64,000 nucleotides of DNA from Pseudonocardia sp. MH-G8 (GCF_002262885.1 NZ_NKYF01000031.1:57527-121526); one strand, 5' to 3'; shown: positions 24,543 through 33,289, counted from the stretch's first letter. Translations and numbers: made by a program. Notes: generated from the sequence alone by a model not told the origin.

Positions 24543-25039
24543 ACCTGCTGCTGATCTCCGACACCCACCTGCCGGTGCGGGCGAAGGACCTGCCCGCACC
24601 GGTGTGGGAGGCAGTCGACACCGCCCACGTGGTGGTGCACGCCGGCGACTGGGTGTCGGTGGCACTGCTCGACGCGCTCGAGGCCCGCGCCCGCCGGCTC
24701 GTCGGGGTGTACGGCAACAACGACGGGGGCGCCCTGCGCACCCGGCTGCCGGAGGTGGCGCGCGTCGAGCTGGCCGGTGTGCGGTTCGCCGTGGTGCACG
24801 AGACCGGCGCCGCCACCGGCCGGGAGCGCCGCTGCGCGAAGGCCTACCCCGGCGTCGACGTGCTGGTGTTCGGCCACAGCCACATCCCCTGGGACACCAC
24901 GGCGGACACCGGCCTGCGCCTGCTCAACCCCGGCTCCCCCACCGACCGCCGCCGGCAGCCGACCTTCACCTGGATGACGGCCGAGGTCGCCGACGGCGCG
25001 CTCGGCGAGGTGCAGCTGCACCACCTCCCACCGCGCTGA
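24539..25039 (+). CDS. YfcE/MJ0936-type metallophosphoesterase, apparent CTG start
   Basis: 166 residues. Calcineurin-like phosphoesterase motifs in order: ISDTHLP (D-x-H), HAGDW, YGNND, and GHSHIPW near residue 120. No ATG or GTG occurs in frame before the first strand; the plausible initiator is the CTG at 24539, overlapping the FKBP stop as CTGA. The family usually begins 'M-R/K-hhhISDTH', and starting here gives exactly that spacing. Likely a small cytosolic phosphodiesterase or phosphatase. Confidence 0.82.
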   Translation: MNLLLISDTHLPVRAKDLPAPVWEAVDTAHVVVHAGDWVSVALLDALEARARRLVGVYGNNDGGALRTRLPEVARVELAGVRFAVVHETGAATGRERRCAKAYPGVDVLVFGHSHIPWDTTADTGLRLLNPGSPTDRRRQPTFTWMTAEVADGALGEVQLHHLPPR

Positions 25040-25047
25040 CCGCCCCA

Positions 25048-25187
25048 CCCCGCGAATCGCGCCCACCGTCCCGCGAGTCGCGCCCCACCCCCCGCGAGTC
25101 GGGCTCTGCCCCCCGCGAATCGCGCTCACCTTCCCGCGAGTCGGGCTCTGCCCCCCGCGAGTCGCGCTCTGCGCCCGCGAGTCGGGC
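25048..25187 (+). repeat. array of seven CGCGAGTCGSGC units at 21-bp period
   Basis: Units CCCGCGARTCGSGC start (at the first C of CGCGA) at 25051, 25072, 25093, 25114, 25135, 25156 and 25176. Spacing is 21 bp five times and 20 bp once, two turns of B-DNA. The core CGCGA-G-TCGCG is a palindrome. The array sits between the convergent phosphoesterase and LigD-polymerase genes and is the mirror of the array at 26.3 kb. Confidence 0.8.
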
Positions 25188-25273
25188 CGGCTCCTCTGCG
25201 TCGCGCGCTCGCTGTGTGAGTCGTGGCTCCGTCAGTGCGGATCCGCGTCCGGGCGTCGCAGGTCGGGTCGGTG

Positions 25274-26239
25274 CTACTGCCGCCGCGCCCGCGCGCGCCG
25301 CTTGCCCTCGTGCATCGCCGCCACCCGGGCGACGGGGATCGTGTGGCCCTCCTCCAGCACGTCCACGGGCAGGGTCTGGGGCGGGGGCATGCGTTCGCGC
25401 CACGGGTCGGCGTCGCCGAGCAGCCCCGCGGCCGTGCGGACGGTGAAGTCGCGGGGCGTGATGCGGTCGAGGTCGCCCCACGCCACCGGGAACGACACCG
25501 GCACGCCCGGTCGCGCTCGCGGGCTGTAGGCCGCGACCACGGTCGCGCCGCCCGCGCGGGTCGAGTCGAGGAAGACCTTCCCGCCGCGGTCCTCCTTGAT
25601 GTAGGCGGTCGTGCCCACCTCGGGGTCGACGCGCTCGGCGCGCGCGGCGAGTGCACGGGTGGCCGCGGCCGCGTCCTCGAAGCCCACTCCCGCACCCAGC
25701 GGCACGACGACGTGCAGCCCCTTGGCGCCGCTCGTCTTGACCACGCCCTCGAGCCCGCTGTCGTCGAGGGCCTGGCGCACCAGACGCGCTGCCCGGACGA
25801 CGTGCGCGAAGTCGTCGTCCGCGGGCGGGTCGAGGTCGAGGATCAGCGACGTCGGGTGCGGCTCCCCCACGCGCATGAGCGTCGGGTGGTACTCCACCGA
25901 GCGCTGGTTGGCGAACCACAGCAGCGTGCGGCGGTCGTTCGCCAGCGCGTAGCGCACCTCGCGGTGCGACGCCTCGGCCCACACCGTCGTCGTCTCGACC
26001 CAGTCCGGCGTGTACTTGGGCACGTTCTTCTGCATGAACGGCTCCTGGCCCGGCCGGACCCGGATCACCGACAGGGGCCGCTGCCGCAGCTCGGGCAGGA
26101 TCCGCTCGCGGACCGCGTCGAGGTAGTCCACGAGGTCGCGCTTGGTGGCGTCGGCGCCGTCGAAGAGCGGCTGGTCGAGGTTGGTGAGCTCCACCCCGTC
26201 ACGGGTCTCGACGGTTTTCGCACGGCTCCTCGGAGGCAT
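25274..26239 (-). CDS. LigD-type polymerase/primase (archaeo-eukaryotic primase family)
   Basis: 321 residues matching the polymerase domain of bacterial NHEJ protein LigD: ELTNLDQPLFDGADATKRDLVDYL at the start, VRPGQEPFMQKNVPKYTP, the catalytic LILDLDPP (D-x-D), KTSGAKGLHVVVPL, KVFLDSTRAGGATVVAAYSPRARPG. It has no ligase or nuclease domain and there is no ku gene in the window, so it is a stand-alone polymerase module that fills gaps or adds nucleotides at DNA ends. Two inverted arrays of 21-bp-phased palindromes flank it. Confidence 0.92.
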   Translation of the reverse strand: MPPRSRAKTVETRDGVELTNLDQPLFDGADATKRDLVDYLDAVRERILPELRQRPLSVIRVRPGQEPFMQKNVPKYTPDWVETTTVWAEASHREVRYALANDRRTLLWFANQRSVEYHPTLMRVGEPHPTSLILDLDPPADDDFAHVVRAARLVRQALDDSGLEGVVKTSGAKGLHVVVPLGAGVGFEDAAAATRALAARAERVDPEVGTTAYIKEDRGGKVFLDSTRAGGATVVAAYSPRARPGVPVSFPVAWGDLDRITPRDFTVRTAAGLLGDADPWRERMPPPQTLPVDVLEEGHTIPVARVAAMHEGKRRARARRQ

Positions 26240-26268
26240 CGTGCTCTCCTACCACGCGTGGACCCGGT

Positions 26269-26427
26269 GCGCGACTCTCCGGAGCAGCGCGCGACTCGCG
26301 GGTGCAGGAGCCCAACTCGCGGGGAGGGGGGCGCGACTCGCGGAGAGAGGAGCCCGACTCTCCGGAGCCAGCGCCCGACTCGCGGGGACAGGAGCCCGAC
26401 TCGCGAGAGATGGGGCGCGACACCTCC
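26269..26427 (-). repeat. array of about eight GCSCGACTCGCGG units at 21-bp period, inverted relative to the 25.1-kb array
   Basis: Units of the form GCGCGACTCGCGG or GCCCGACTCGCGG, some with CTCTCCGGA, have the A of GACTC at 26274, 26294, 26315, 26336, 26357, 26378, 26399 and 26420: spacing 20 and then 21 bp throughout. This is the reverse complement of the motif in the first array. It lies between the LigD-polymerase start and the stop of the cupin gene upstream of it. Confidence 0.78.
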
Positions 26428-26435
26428 GTGTGTCG

Positions 26436-26828
26436 TCAGGAGGTGGGGGGTTCGTCCTTGCCGGACTCCTCCGCCTCGTCGGCCTCCTGCTTCGTGCGGT
26501 GCACGGCGCCGTCGGCGTGCTCGGGTGGGCCGTAGACGGTGTAGAGGACGAGCGGGTTGGGCCCGGTGTTGACGAAGTTGTGCTTCGTCCCCGACGGGAC
26601 GGCCACCAGGTCACCGGCCGCGACCTTCTTGGTCTTCCCGCTCACCCGCGCCTCACCCGTGCCGCTGACGAACGTGAGGATCTGGTCGATCCCGTCGTGC
26701 ACCTCCTCGCCGATCTCGCCGCCCGGCGGAATGGTCATGATCACGAGCTGGCTGTGCTCGCCGGTCCAGAGAACCCGGCGGAAGTCGTCGCTCTGCTCCG
26801 CGACGGTGGCGATGGTGAAGTGCTCCAT
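26436..26828 (-). CDS. cupin-domain protein
   Basis: 130 residues from the ATG at 26828. One cupin_2 barrel: MTIPPGGEIGEEVHDGIDQI (metal-site histidine and glutamates), VPSGTKHNFVNTGPNPLVLYTVYGPPEH, then a charged tail (KQEADEAEESGKDEP). Cytosolic, probably metal-binding; the substrate is unknown. It starts 52 bp from, and divergent to, the small monooxygenase gene at 26880. Confidence 0.85.
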   Translation of the reverse strand: MEHFTIATVAEQSDDFRRVLWTGEHSQLVIMTIPPGGEIGEEVHDGIDQILTFVSGTGEARVSGKTKKVAAGDLVAVPSGTKHNFVNTGPNPLVLYTVYGPPEHADGAVHRTKQEADEAEESGKDEPPTS

Positions 26829-26879
26829 GCTGCAACTGTGCCCCGATCGCGGCCGTTCCACTCGTGCGACGATGCCCAC

Positions 26880-27191
26880 ATGGTCCTCGAGATCGCCGAC
26901 ATCACCGTCCTGCCCGGTACCTCCGACGAGTTCGAAGCAGCCGCGCGCGAGGGCATCCGGTACGTCGCCGACACCCCCGGTTTCCGCACGGCCAGGCTGT
27001 CCCGCTGCATCGAGACGCCCGGCCGGTTCGTGCTGACGGTCGAATGGGACAGCGTCGAGGCGCACACCGTGGGCTTCCGGGAGTCGGAGAACTTCGGCCG
27101 CTGGCGCAGCCACATCGGTCCGTTCCTGGACGGCACGCCCCGCGTCGAGCACTTCGACGACGTCGCGCTGCCGGGTCCAGCCGGGGGCTGA
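26880..27191 (+). CDS. antibiotic biosynthesis monooxygenase (ABM) domain protein
   Basis: 103 residues, one ABM dimeric alpha/beta barrel: VLEIADITVLPGTSDEFEAA, GFRTARLSRCIETPGRFVLTVEWDS, HTVGFRESENFGRWRSHIGPF. These act as cofactor-free oxygenases on aromatic substrates or as small-molecule binders. It is divergent from the cupin gene, and the pair may share control. Confidence 0.82.
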   Translation: MVLEIADITVLPGTSDEFEAAAREGIRYVADTPGFRTARLSRCIETPGRFVLTVEWDSVEAHTVGFRESENFGRWRSHIGPFLDGTPRVEHFDDVALPGPAGG

Positions 27192-27236
27192 GAGCGTACT
27201 GAGGGGCGCATCCGGCGGGTCGCCTAACGTCGTCTC

Positions 27237-30041
27237 GTGCACCCCACCCCGCGCGGCCGGCCGTCCCTCGCGCTGACCGTCGTGCTCGCGGTGCTGGGCG
27301 CGCTCGTGCTGACCGGCGCGGCCGCTCCCGCGGACGTGCGCGTGCAGGAGCAGCGCGTCACCGTCCCGGGTGGGCCGGGCAGCAGCGAACCGGTCGAGTT
27401 GGACACCTCGATCTATCTCCCGGCGATCCACCTCCCGGCCACGGCGCCCGCCCCCGCGGTGCTGGTCGCCCACGGTTTCGGGGGGAGCAAGGCCTCCGTC
27501 GACGCCGACGCCCGCGACCTGGCCGCCCGGGGGTTCGTCGTCCTCACGTGGTCGGCCCGCGGCTTCGGGACGAGCACGGGGCGGATCGCGCTGAACTCCC
27601 CCGACCACGAGGTCGCCGACGCCCGCGCGCTCGTGGACCTGCTCGCCGCCCGCCCCGACGTCGTGCAGGACGCGCCCGGCGATCCGCGCGTCGGGATCAC
27701 GGGTGGCTCCTACGGCGGTGCGGTGTCGCTGCTGCTGGCCGGGCACGATCCCCGCGTCGACGCGCTGGCCCCGATGATCACCTGGAACGACCTGGGCCAG
27801 GCCCTGTTCCCCAATGCCGCCACGACGGCCCCGCCGTCCGCCGAAACCCCGGCCCAGGGGGTACCGGCACCCGACGGGGTGTTCAAGAGCGGCTGGGCGG
27901 GGCTGCTGTTCTCCGCGGCCGTCGGCCCCTCGTCCGGCGAACCGGGCGCGGAAACGGGTGCCGGCACCGCCATCGCGCCTCCTCCCCCCGCCGCGGGACC
28001 CCCGATCACCTGCGGCCGCTTCACCGCCGAGGTCTGCGCCGCCTACACCGAGGCCGCCACCACCGGCCGCATCTCCCCCGCCACCGCGCAGCTGCTGCAG
28101 CGCTCGTCCCCGGCCACCGTCGCCGGCCGGATCACCGCACCGACGCTGCTGGTCCAGGGGACCCAGGACACGCTGTTCGGGCTCGACCAGGCCGACGCCA
28201 CGGCACGGCAGATCACCGCAGCGGGCGGGCGGGTGAAGGTCGAGTGGTACGCAGGCGGGCACGACGGCGCCGCACCGGGCGCGGCCGTCCGCGAGAGCGT
28301 CGGCGACTGGTTCGCGTTCCACCTCGCGGGCACCGGCGACGATCCCGGCACCGGCTTCACCTATGAGGTGCCCAGCGGCGTGCGCGCAGGTGCGAACACG
28401 CCGACCAGCCGCACCCTCCACGCTCCCGCCTACCCGGGCCTGCCCGGCACGGCACCGCTGCTCAGCACGCCGCTGCCCCTCGACGGCGCGCCGCAGCCCG
28501 TCGTGCACCCCGCGGGCGGAACGCCGGCGGCGATCACGTCGCTGCCCGGCATCGGCTCGGCCCTGGGCGCGGTGGCGGGCCGGCTCTCGGCGGCCGCGGC
28601 GGACCTGCCGGGGCAGTCGGCGACGTTCTCCACGCCTGCGCTGGAGAGCGCCCTGGTCGTGGCGGGTGCGCCCCGCGTGGAGGTGACGGTCGCGCGGATC
28701 CCGGGCCAGCCGGCGCCCGCCGAGGCGGTGCTGTTCGCCCGGCTCGTCGAGGTCTCCCCCGACGGCCCGCGCACCCTGCTCGGCGGGGCGGTGGCGCCGC
28801 TGCGCGTCCCGGTGCCCGCCGACGGCACACCGATCACCGTGACGGTCGCGCTGCCCGGTGTGGTGGCGCCCGTGGAGTCCGGCAACAGCCTCGCGGTCTC
28901 GGTGGCCACCACCGACCAGGCCTTCACCGGCCCGATCGAGCCCGCCGCCTGGCGCGTCGGCGTGGCCGGCGCGCTCACCGTGCCCGTCGTCCCCGGTGCC
29001 AGTGACGTGACGCGCACCGTGCCGCTCGGGCCGCTCGCCGGCATCGCGGCCGTGCTGGCCCTCGCGTTGCTCGGGTGGCTGGGTTCGCGCTGGTACGCGC
29101 GACGGGTCGCCCAGCCCACCCGGGACCTCGACGGCGAGCCCCTGGTGATCCGCGACCTCGCCAAGACCTACGCAGGCGGGTTCACCGCGGTGAAGGGCGT
29201 CTCGTTCACGGTGGAGAAGGGCATGGTGCTCGGCCTGCTGGGGCCCAACGGCGCCGGCAAGACCACCGTCCTGCGCATGCTCATGGGGCTGGTGCGCCCG
29301 ACCGCAGGCACCATCACCGCGTTCGGTGCGCCGGTGGGGCCCGGCGCACCGGTGCTGGCCCGGATCGGGGCGTTCGTGGAGGGCCCCGGGTTCCTCCCGC
29401 ACCTCTCGGGCGCGGCGAACCTGCGCCTGTACTGGGAGGCCACCGGGCGCCCGGCGGCGGACGCGCACCTCGAGGAAGCGCTGGAGATCGCCGGGCTCGG
29501 CAGCTCGCTGCAGCGCCGCGTCGGCGCCTACAGCCAGGGCATGCGCCAGCGGCTGGCCATCGCGCAGGCGATGCTCGGGCTGCCCGACCTGCTGGTGCTC
29601 GACGAGCCGACCAACGGTCTCGACCCGCCGCAGATCTCGGCGATGCGCGAGGTCCTGCGCCGCTACGCCGCCGGCGGCCGGACGGTCCTGGTGTCCAGCC
29701 ACCTGCTCGCCGAGGTGGAGCAGACCTGCACCCACGTGGTCGTCATGCACCGGGGTGAGGTCGTCGCCGACGGCTCGGTCGCCGAGATCATCGCCGGGGG
29801 CGGCGCGGCCACGTTCACCGTGGACGCGCCGGAGCGCGCCGCGTCGGTGCTGGCCGACCTCGCCGGGGTGCGCTCGGTGGAGGTCGTCGAGGGCGCCGTG
29901 CACGCCGAGCTGAACGGCACCCCGCGTGCCGAGGCGGTGCGCGCGCTCGTGACGGCCGGTGTGGAGGTCACGACGGCGGGCCCGCGACGGCACCTGGAGG
30001 ACGCGTTCCTGCAGCTGGTCGGAGAGGACAGGACCCCGTGA
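27237..30041 (+). CDS. secreted alpha/beta hydrolase (S15/CocE-like) fused to an ABC transporter ATPase
   Basis: One frame of 934 residues. Residues ~10-30 are a signal anchor. Residues ~55-365 are an alpha/beta hydrolase with LVAHGFGGSK, TWSARGFGTSTG and nucleophile Ser158 (GGSYGG), as in X-Pro dipeptidyl-peptidase/CocE acylases. Then a ~220-residue beta-rich region like the CocE jelly roll. A membrane helix at ~599-617 (LAGIAAVLALALLGWLGS) precedes a complete ABC-2 type ATPase: Walker A at ~669-677 (GPNGAGKTT), YSQGMRQRL near 765, LLVLDEPTNGLD. The predicted topology puts the hydrolase outside and the ATPase inside. The stop overlaps the GTG of the permease gene. No frameshift is needed to join the halves. 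Confidence 0.88.
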   Translation: MHPTPRGRPSLALTVVLAVLGALVLTGAAAPADVRVQEQRVTVPGGPGSSEPVELDTSIYLPAIHLPATAPAPAVLVAHGFGGSKASVDADARDLAARGFVVLTWSARGFGTSTGRIALNSPDHEVADARALVDLLAARPDVVQDAPGDPRVGITGGSYGGAVSLLLAGHDPRVDALAPMITWNDLGQALFPNAATTAPPSAETPAQGVPAPDGVFKSGWAGLLFSAAVGPSSGEPGAETGAGTAIAPPPPAAGPPITCGRFTAEVCAAYTEAATTGRISPATAQLLQRSSPATVAGRITAPTLLVQGTQDTLFGLDQADATARQITAAGGRVKVEWYAGGHDGAAPGAAVRESVGDWFAFHLAGTGDDPGTGFTYEVPSGVRAGANTPTSRTLHAPAYPGLPGTAPLLSTPLPLDGAPQPVVHPAGGTPAAITSLPGIGSALGAVAGRLSAAAADLPGQSATFSTPALESALVVAGAPRVEVTVARIPGQPAPAEAVLFARLVEVSPDGPRTLLGGAVAPLRVPVPADGTPITVTVALPGVVAPVESGNSLAVSVATTDQAFTGPIEPAAWRVGVAGALTVPVVPGASDVTRTVPLGPLAGIAAVLALALLGWLGSRWYARRVAQPTRDLDGEPLVIRDLAKTYAGGFTAVKGVSFTVEKGMVLGLLGPNGAGKTTVLRMLMGLVRPTAGTITAFGAPVGPGAPVLARIGAFVEGPGFLPHLSGAANLRLYWEATGRPAADAHLEEALEIAGLGSSLQRRVGAYSQGMRQRLAIAQAMLGLPDLLVLDEPTNGLDPPQISAMREVLRRYAAGGRTVLVSSHLLAEVEQTCTHVVVMHRGEVVADGSVAEIIAGGGAATFTVDAPERAASVLADLAGVRSVEVVEGAVHAELNGTPRAEAVRALVTAGVEVTTAGPRRHLEDAFLQLVGEDRTP

Positions 30042-31015
30042 ACGACCGCACCGGGAACGAGACCGGGATGGGCGAGCCGCTGGTGCGCGACGAGCCGACG
30101 CCCTACGGCGAGCCGCCGACCTCGGACGGCGCCGAAGGCGACCGTCAGATACCCCCGCGCAAGCGCCCACCGGCCTCGGCCACGCGGCGCCAGCACCGCC
30201 CCGAGCGGACGCTCCCGCTGCGGGTGGAGCTGGAGCGTCAGTTGCGCCGGCGCCGCACCCAGGTGGTGTTCGCGCTGGTGGCACTGCTGCCGGTGCTGCT
30301 GTGGCTGGCGTTCGAGCTGGCCCCGGACGGCCCGGCCACCGGCTCGGTCAGCCTCGTCGACCTCGCCACCGGCAGCGGCGCGAACTTCGCGGTGTTCGCA
30401 CTGTTCGCGTCGGCGTCGTTCCTGCTGGTGGTGGTCGTGGCGCTGTTCTTCGGCGACACCGTGGCGGCCGAGGCGTCCTGGTCGAGCCTGCGCTACCTGC
30501 TCGCCGCGCCGGTGCCGCGGGCCCGGCTGCTGCGCCAGAAGGCCGTCGTGGCGGCGCTGCTGTCGGTGGCGGCGCTGCTCCTGCTGCCGATCGTGGCACT
30601 GCTGGTGGGCACCCTCGCCTACGGTGCCGGTGATCTCGTCAGCCCCACGGGGGTGTCGATCGACTACGCGCCCGCCGTGGCCCGGGTCCTGTCCGGCGCC
30701 GTCTACATCGCCGTGCACCTGAGCTGGGTGGCGGCGCTGGCGATGCTGCTGTCGGTGTCCACCGACGCCCCGCTCGGCGCCGTCGGCGGCGCCGTCATGG
30801 TCTCGATCGTGTCGCAGATCCTCGACCAGATCACCGCGCTCGAAGGGCTGCGCGACGTCCTGCCCACGCATTTCGGGGACGCGTGGGCAGGGTTGCTGAG
30901 CGCGACCGTCGACTGGGGCGACATGACCCGCGGCGTGCTCTCCGCACTGACCTACGCCCTGGTACTCGGCGCGGCGGCGGTCTGGCGCTTCCAGCGCAAG
31001 GACATCACGAGCTGA
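30038..31015 (+). CDS. ABC-2 type permease partner of the hydrolase-ATPase fusion
   Basis: 325 residues starting at a GTG that overlaps the upstream stop (GTGA). A ~70-residue hydrophilic, proline-rich N-terminus is followed by six membrane helices (VVFALVALLPVLLWLAFEL, ALFASASFLLVVVVALFFG, and others) with SWSSLRYLLAAPVPRARLLRQK, the ABC-2 amphipathic loop. With the upstream ATPase it should form a complete exporter or membrane-remodelling transporter. Confidence 0.87.
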   Translation: MNDRTGNETGMGEPLVRDEPTPYGEPPTSDGAEGDRQIPPRKRPPASATRRQHRPERTLPLRVELERQLRRRRTQVVFALVALLPVLLWLAFELAPDGPATGSVSLVDLATGSGANFAVFALFASASFLLVVVVALFFGDTVAAEASWSSLRYLLAAPVPRARLLRQKAVVAALLSVAALLLLPIVALLVGTLAYGAGDLVSPTGVSIDYAPAVARVLSGAVYIAVHLSWVAALAMLLSVSTDAPLGAVGGAVMVSIVSQILDQITALEGLRDVLPTHFGDAWAGLLSATVDWGDMTRGVLSALTYALVLGAAAVWRFQRKDITS

Positions 31016-31901
31016 GCCGCACGTCGTCGGCCACCGGGGCCGGGCGGGGTGTGCCGAGCAGCACCCCGCCGACGATGACGGCCGCGGCCACCAGCTCCAC
31101 CGCGCTCGGTCGCTCCCCGAGCACGCCCGCGGCCAGCGCGATCCCGACCACCGGCACGAGCAGCGAGTACGGCGCCACGACGCCCGCCGGGTAGCGGCGC
31201 ATCAGCCACACCCAGATCCCCGACGCGACCACGGTGGCCAGCACCGACGTGTACCCGATCGCGGCGACGCCAGGGAGCCCGGCCGGGGTGAACGCGGCCC
31301 GCAGCGCGTCCCAGCCCGCGGCCGGGCCCTCCCACATCCAGGACATCAGGAGCAACGGCACCGGCGGCACGACCGACATCCACAGCGTCAGGTGCAGCGG
31401 GTTCGGTGCCGCTGCGAGCCGGCTCGCGAGGTTGCCGAACGCCCAGCCCAGCGCACCGACCAGCGTCAGCAGCACCGGGAGCACGGCGGCCACCTGCGCC
31501 CGCGACACCGCGATCGCCGCGAGGCCCACCACCGCGATCGCGATCCCGATGCCCTGGCGCAGCGAGAGCCGCTCGCGCAGCAACAGGGCACCGAGCAGCA
31601 CCGTGAACGGCGCCGAGGCCTGCAGGACCAGCGACGCGAGACCCGTCGGCATGCCGATGTCCATCGCGATGAACAGGAAGACGAACTGCACGGTCCCGAA
31701 CCCGATGCCGAATCCGAGCAGCCACCGCAGCCGCACCTGCGGGCGCGGCACGAGCAGCACGGTGGGCACCGCGATCACGGCGAACCGCAGCGCGGCCATG
31801 AACAGCGGCGGGAAGTGCTCCAGCCCGATGTGGATGGCGAGGAAGTTGGCACCCCACAGCGCGGCGACGAGGCAGGCGAGGAGGCGGTCGCGCGTGGTCA
31901 C
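31005..31901 (-). CDS. EamA/DMT family exporter
   Basis: 298 residues, ten membrane helices in two EamA repeats (LLACLVAALWGANFLAIHIGL, and GYTSVLATVVASGIWVWLMRR with GERPSAVELVAAAVIVGG). Such proteins export amino acids or metabolites. It is divergent from a LysR gene (start 71 bp away), the usual exporter/regulator pairing. Its 3' end overlaps the permease gene by 11 bp, tail to tail. Confidence 0.9.
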   Translation of the reverse strand: MTTRDRLLACLVAALWGANFLAIHIGLEHFPPLFMAALRFAVIAVPTVLLVPRPQVRLRWLLGFGIGFGTVQFVFLFIAMDIGMPTGLASLVLQASAPFTVLLGALLLRERLSLRQGIGIAIAVVGLAAIAVSRAQVAAVLPVLLTLVGALGWAFGNLASRLAAAPNPLHLTLWMSVVPPVPLLLMSWMWEGPAAGWDALRAAFTPAGLPGVAAIGYTSVLATVVASGIWVWLMRRYPAGVVAPYSLLVPVVGIALAAGVLGERPSAVELVAAAVIVGGVLLGTPRPAPVADDVRLSS

Positions 31902-31972
31902 GGCCCCACTCTGCGCGCCGCCCTCTCCGCAGACCAGCGAAAAGATCTGAACCGACTGTTTAGGCTGGCTTC

Positions 31973-32884
31973 ATGGATGTGCAGCGCCTGCGGGTACTGC
32001 GGGAGCTGGCGGACCGGGGCTCGGTCACGGCGGTGGCGGCCGCGCTCTCGTTCACACCCTCGGCGATCTCGCAGCAGCTCAAGGCGCTGGCCGACGAGGT
32101 CGGGCTGCCGCTCACCGAGCCCGCCGGGCGCGGTCTGCGGCTCACCGACGCCGGACGCGCGCTCGTCGCCGAGGCCGAGGACGTGCTCGCGGCGCTGGCC
32201 CGCGCCGAGGCCGCCGTCGAGCGGCTGCGCACCACGCCCCGCGGGCAGGTGCGGGTGGCGCTGTTCCCGTCCGGAGCGCGGATGCTGCTGCCGGGGCTGC
32301 TGCGCAGGCTCTCCGATCAGCCCGAGCTGGACGTGCAGTGCCGGGACGTCGACATGACCCCGGCGGACGTCCCCGTGTTGGCCGCCGACTTCGACCTCGT
32401 GGTCAGCCACCGCGACGAGACGGCCCCCGAGATGCCCGGTGACCGCTGGCTGGTCGTGCCGCTGCTGCGCGAGCCGCTCGACGTGGCGCTGCCTCCCGGG
32501 CACCGCCTCACCCGCCGTCGGAAGCTGCGGCTGGACGAGCTCGCCGGTGAGGAGTGGATCAGCGTCGGGGTGGGCTGGCCAGTCGACGACGTGCTGCGTT
32601 CGCTGGCCCTCGCCACCGGCGCGACACCGAAGATCGTGCAGCGCATCAACGACTTCTCGGTCACCGAGGAGCTCGTGGCGGCCGGGCACGGTATCGCGCT
32701 CCTCCCCCGCTACTCCACCGACGACCGCGGCGGCCGCCGGCTCGTCCGCCGCCCGCTCGCGGGGGTGCGCGCAGCACGCCTGGTGGAGGCGGTGCTGCGG
32801 ACGAGCTCGGCCGAGCGACCGGCCGTGGCGGTCGTGCTCGACGCGCTGCGCGCGGAGGCGGACGCGATCGTGGCGCGCGGCTGA
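31973..32884 (+). CDS. LysR family transcriptional regulator
   Basis: 303 residues. N-terminal winged HTH (LRVLRELADRGSVTAVAAALSFTPSAISQQLKAL) and a LysR substrate-binding fold (RVALFPSGARMLLPGLLRRL, DFDLVVSHRDE, VTEELVAAGHGIALLPRYS). It most likely controls the divergent EamA exporter in response to the exported metabolite. Confidence 0.92.
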   Translation: MDVQRLRVLRELADRGSVTAVAAALSFTPSAISQQLKALADEVGLPLTEPAGRGLRLTDAGRALVAEAEDVLAALARAEAAVERLRTTPRGQVRVALFPSGARMLLPGLLRRLSDQPELDVQCRDVDMTPADVPVLAADFDLVVSHRDETAPEMPGDRWLVVPLLREPLDVALPPGHRLTRRRKLRLDELAGEEWISVGVGWPVDDVLRSLALATGATPKIVQRINDFSVTEELVAAGHGIALLPRYSTDDRGGRRLVRRPLAGVRAARLVEAVLRTSSAERPAVAVVLDALRAEADAIVARG

Positions 32885-32896
32885 GCGCGCCGGCCG

Positions 32897-33289
32897 TCAC
32901 TGCAGGCAGAACTCGTTGCCCTCGGGGTCGAGGAGCACCACCCACCACCCGCTCTCCTCCTGCATCTCCTGCGCCACGGTGGCGCCGGCCGCCACGAGTT
33001 GCGTCGCGTGCGCGCGGACGGCAGTACTCCGGTCGGTGGCGCCGTGCCCGGCGTTGACGTCGAGGTGCACCCGGTTCTTTAGGGTCTTGGGCTCGGGGAC
33101 GCGCTGGAACAACAGCCGCGGACCGATCCCAGTGGGGTCGACGATCGCGGCGTACTGCTCCTCCCCGGAGCCGCGCACGACGTACCCGGCCCGCGGTGCC
33201 TGCACCACGTACCCGAGCGCGACCGCCCAGAACGCGGCGAGCCGGCCCGGATCACGAGCGTCGACGGTGATCTGGAGGGGAATCGCCAT
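32897..33289 (-). CDS. VOC (glyoxalase-like) family protein
   Basis: 130 residues. Two beta-alpha-beta-beta-beta modules: LQITVDARDPGRLAAFWAVALGYVV, RVHLDVNAGHGATDRSTAV, GWWVVLLDPEGNEFCLQ. The terminal 'DPEGNEFCL' is the hallmark of the glyoxalase-like domain, with Glu as the usual metal ligand. Function within the superfamily (isomerase, dioxygenase or drug binding) cannot be told. Confidence 0.85.
   Translation of the reverse strand: MAIPLQITVDARDPGRLAAFWAVALGYVVQAPRAGYVVRGSGEEQYAAIVDPTGIGPRLLFQRVPEPKTLKNRVHLDVNAGHGATDRSTAVRAHATQLVAAGATVAQEMQEESGWWVVLLDPEGNEFCLQ

Noticed and set aside
25048..25187. A repeat protein read through the 21-bp array (seven-residue repeats such as PRESRSP)
   Set aside because: The 21-bp period keeps any frame open by arithmetic; there is no start, no ribosome site, and one spacing is 20 bp, which would shift the frame.
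26831..30284. Long minus-strand frame upstream of the cupin gene, in the same frame
   Set aside because: It is antisense to the hydrolase-ABC fusion; only the last 130 codons, from ATG 26828, have protein-like composition and a known fold.
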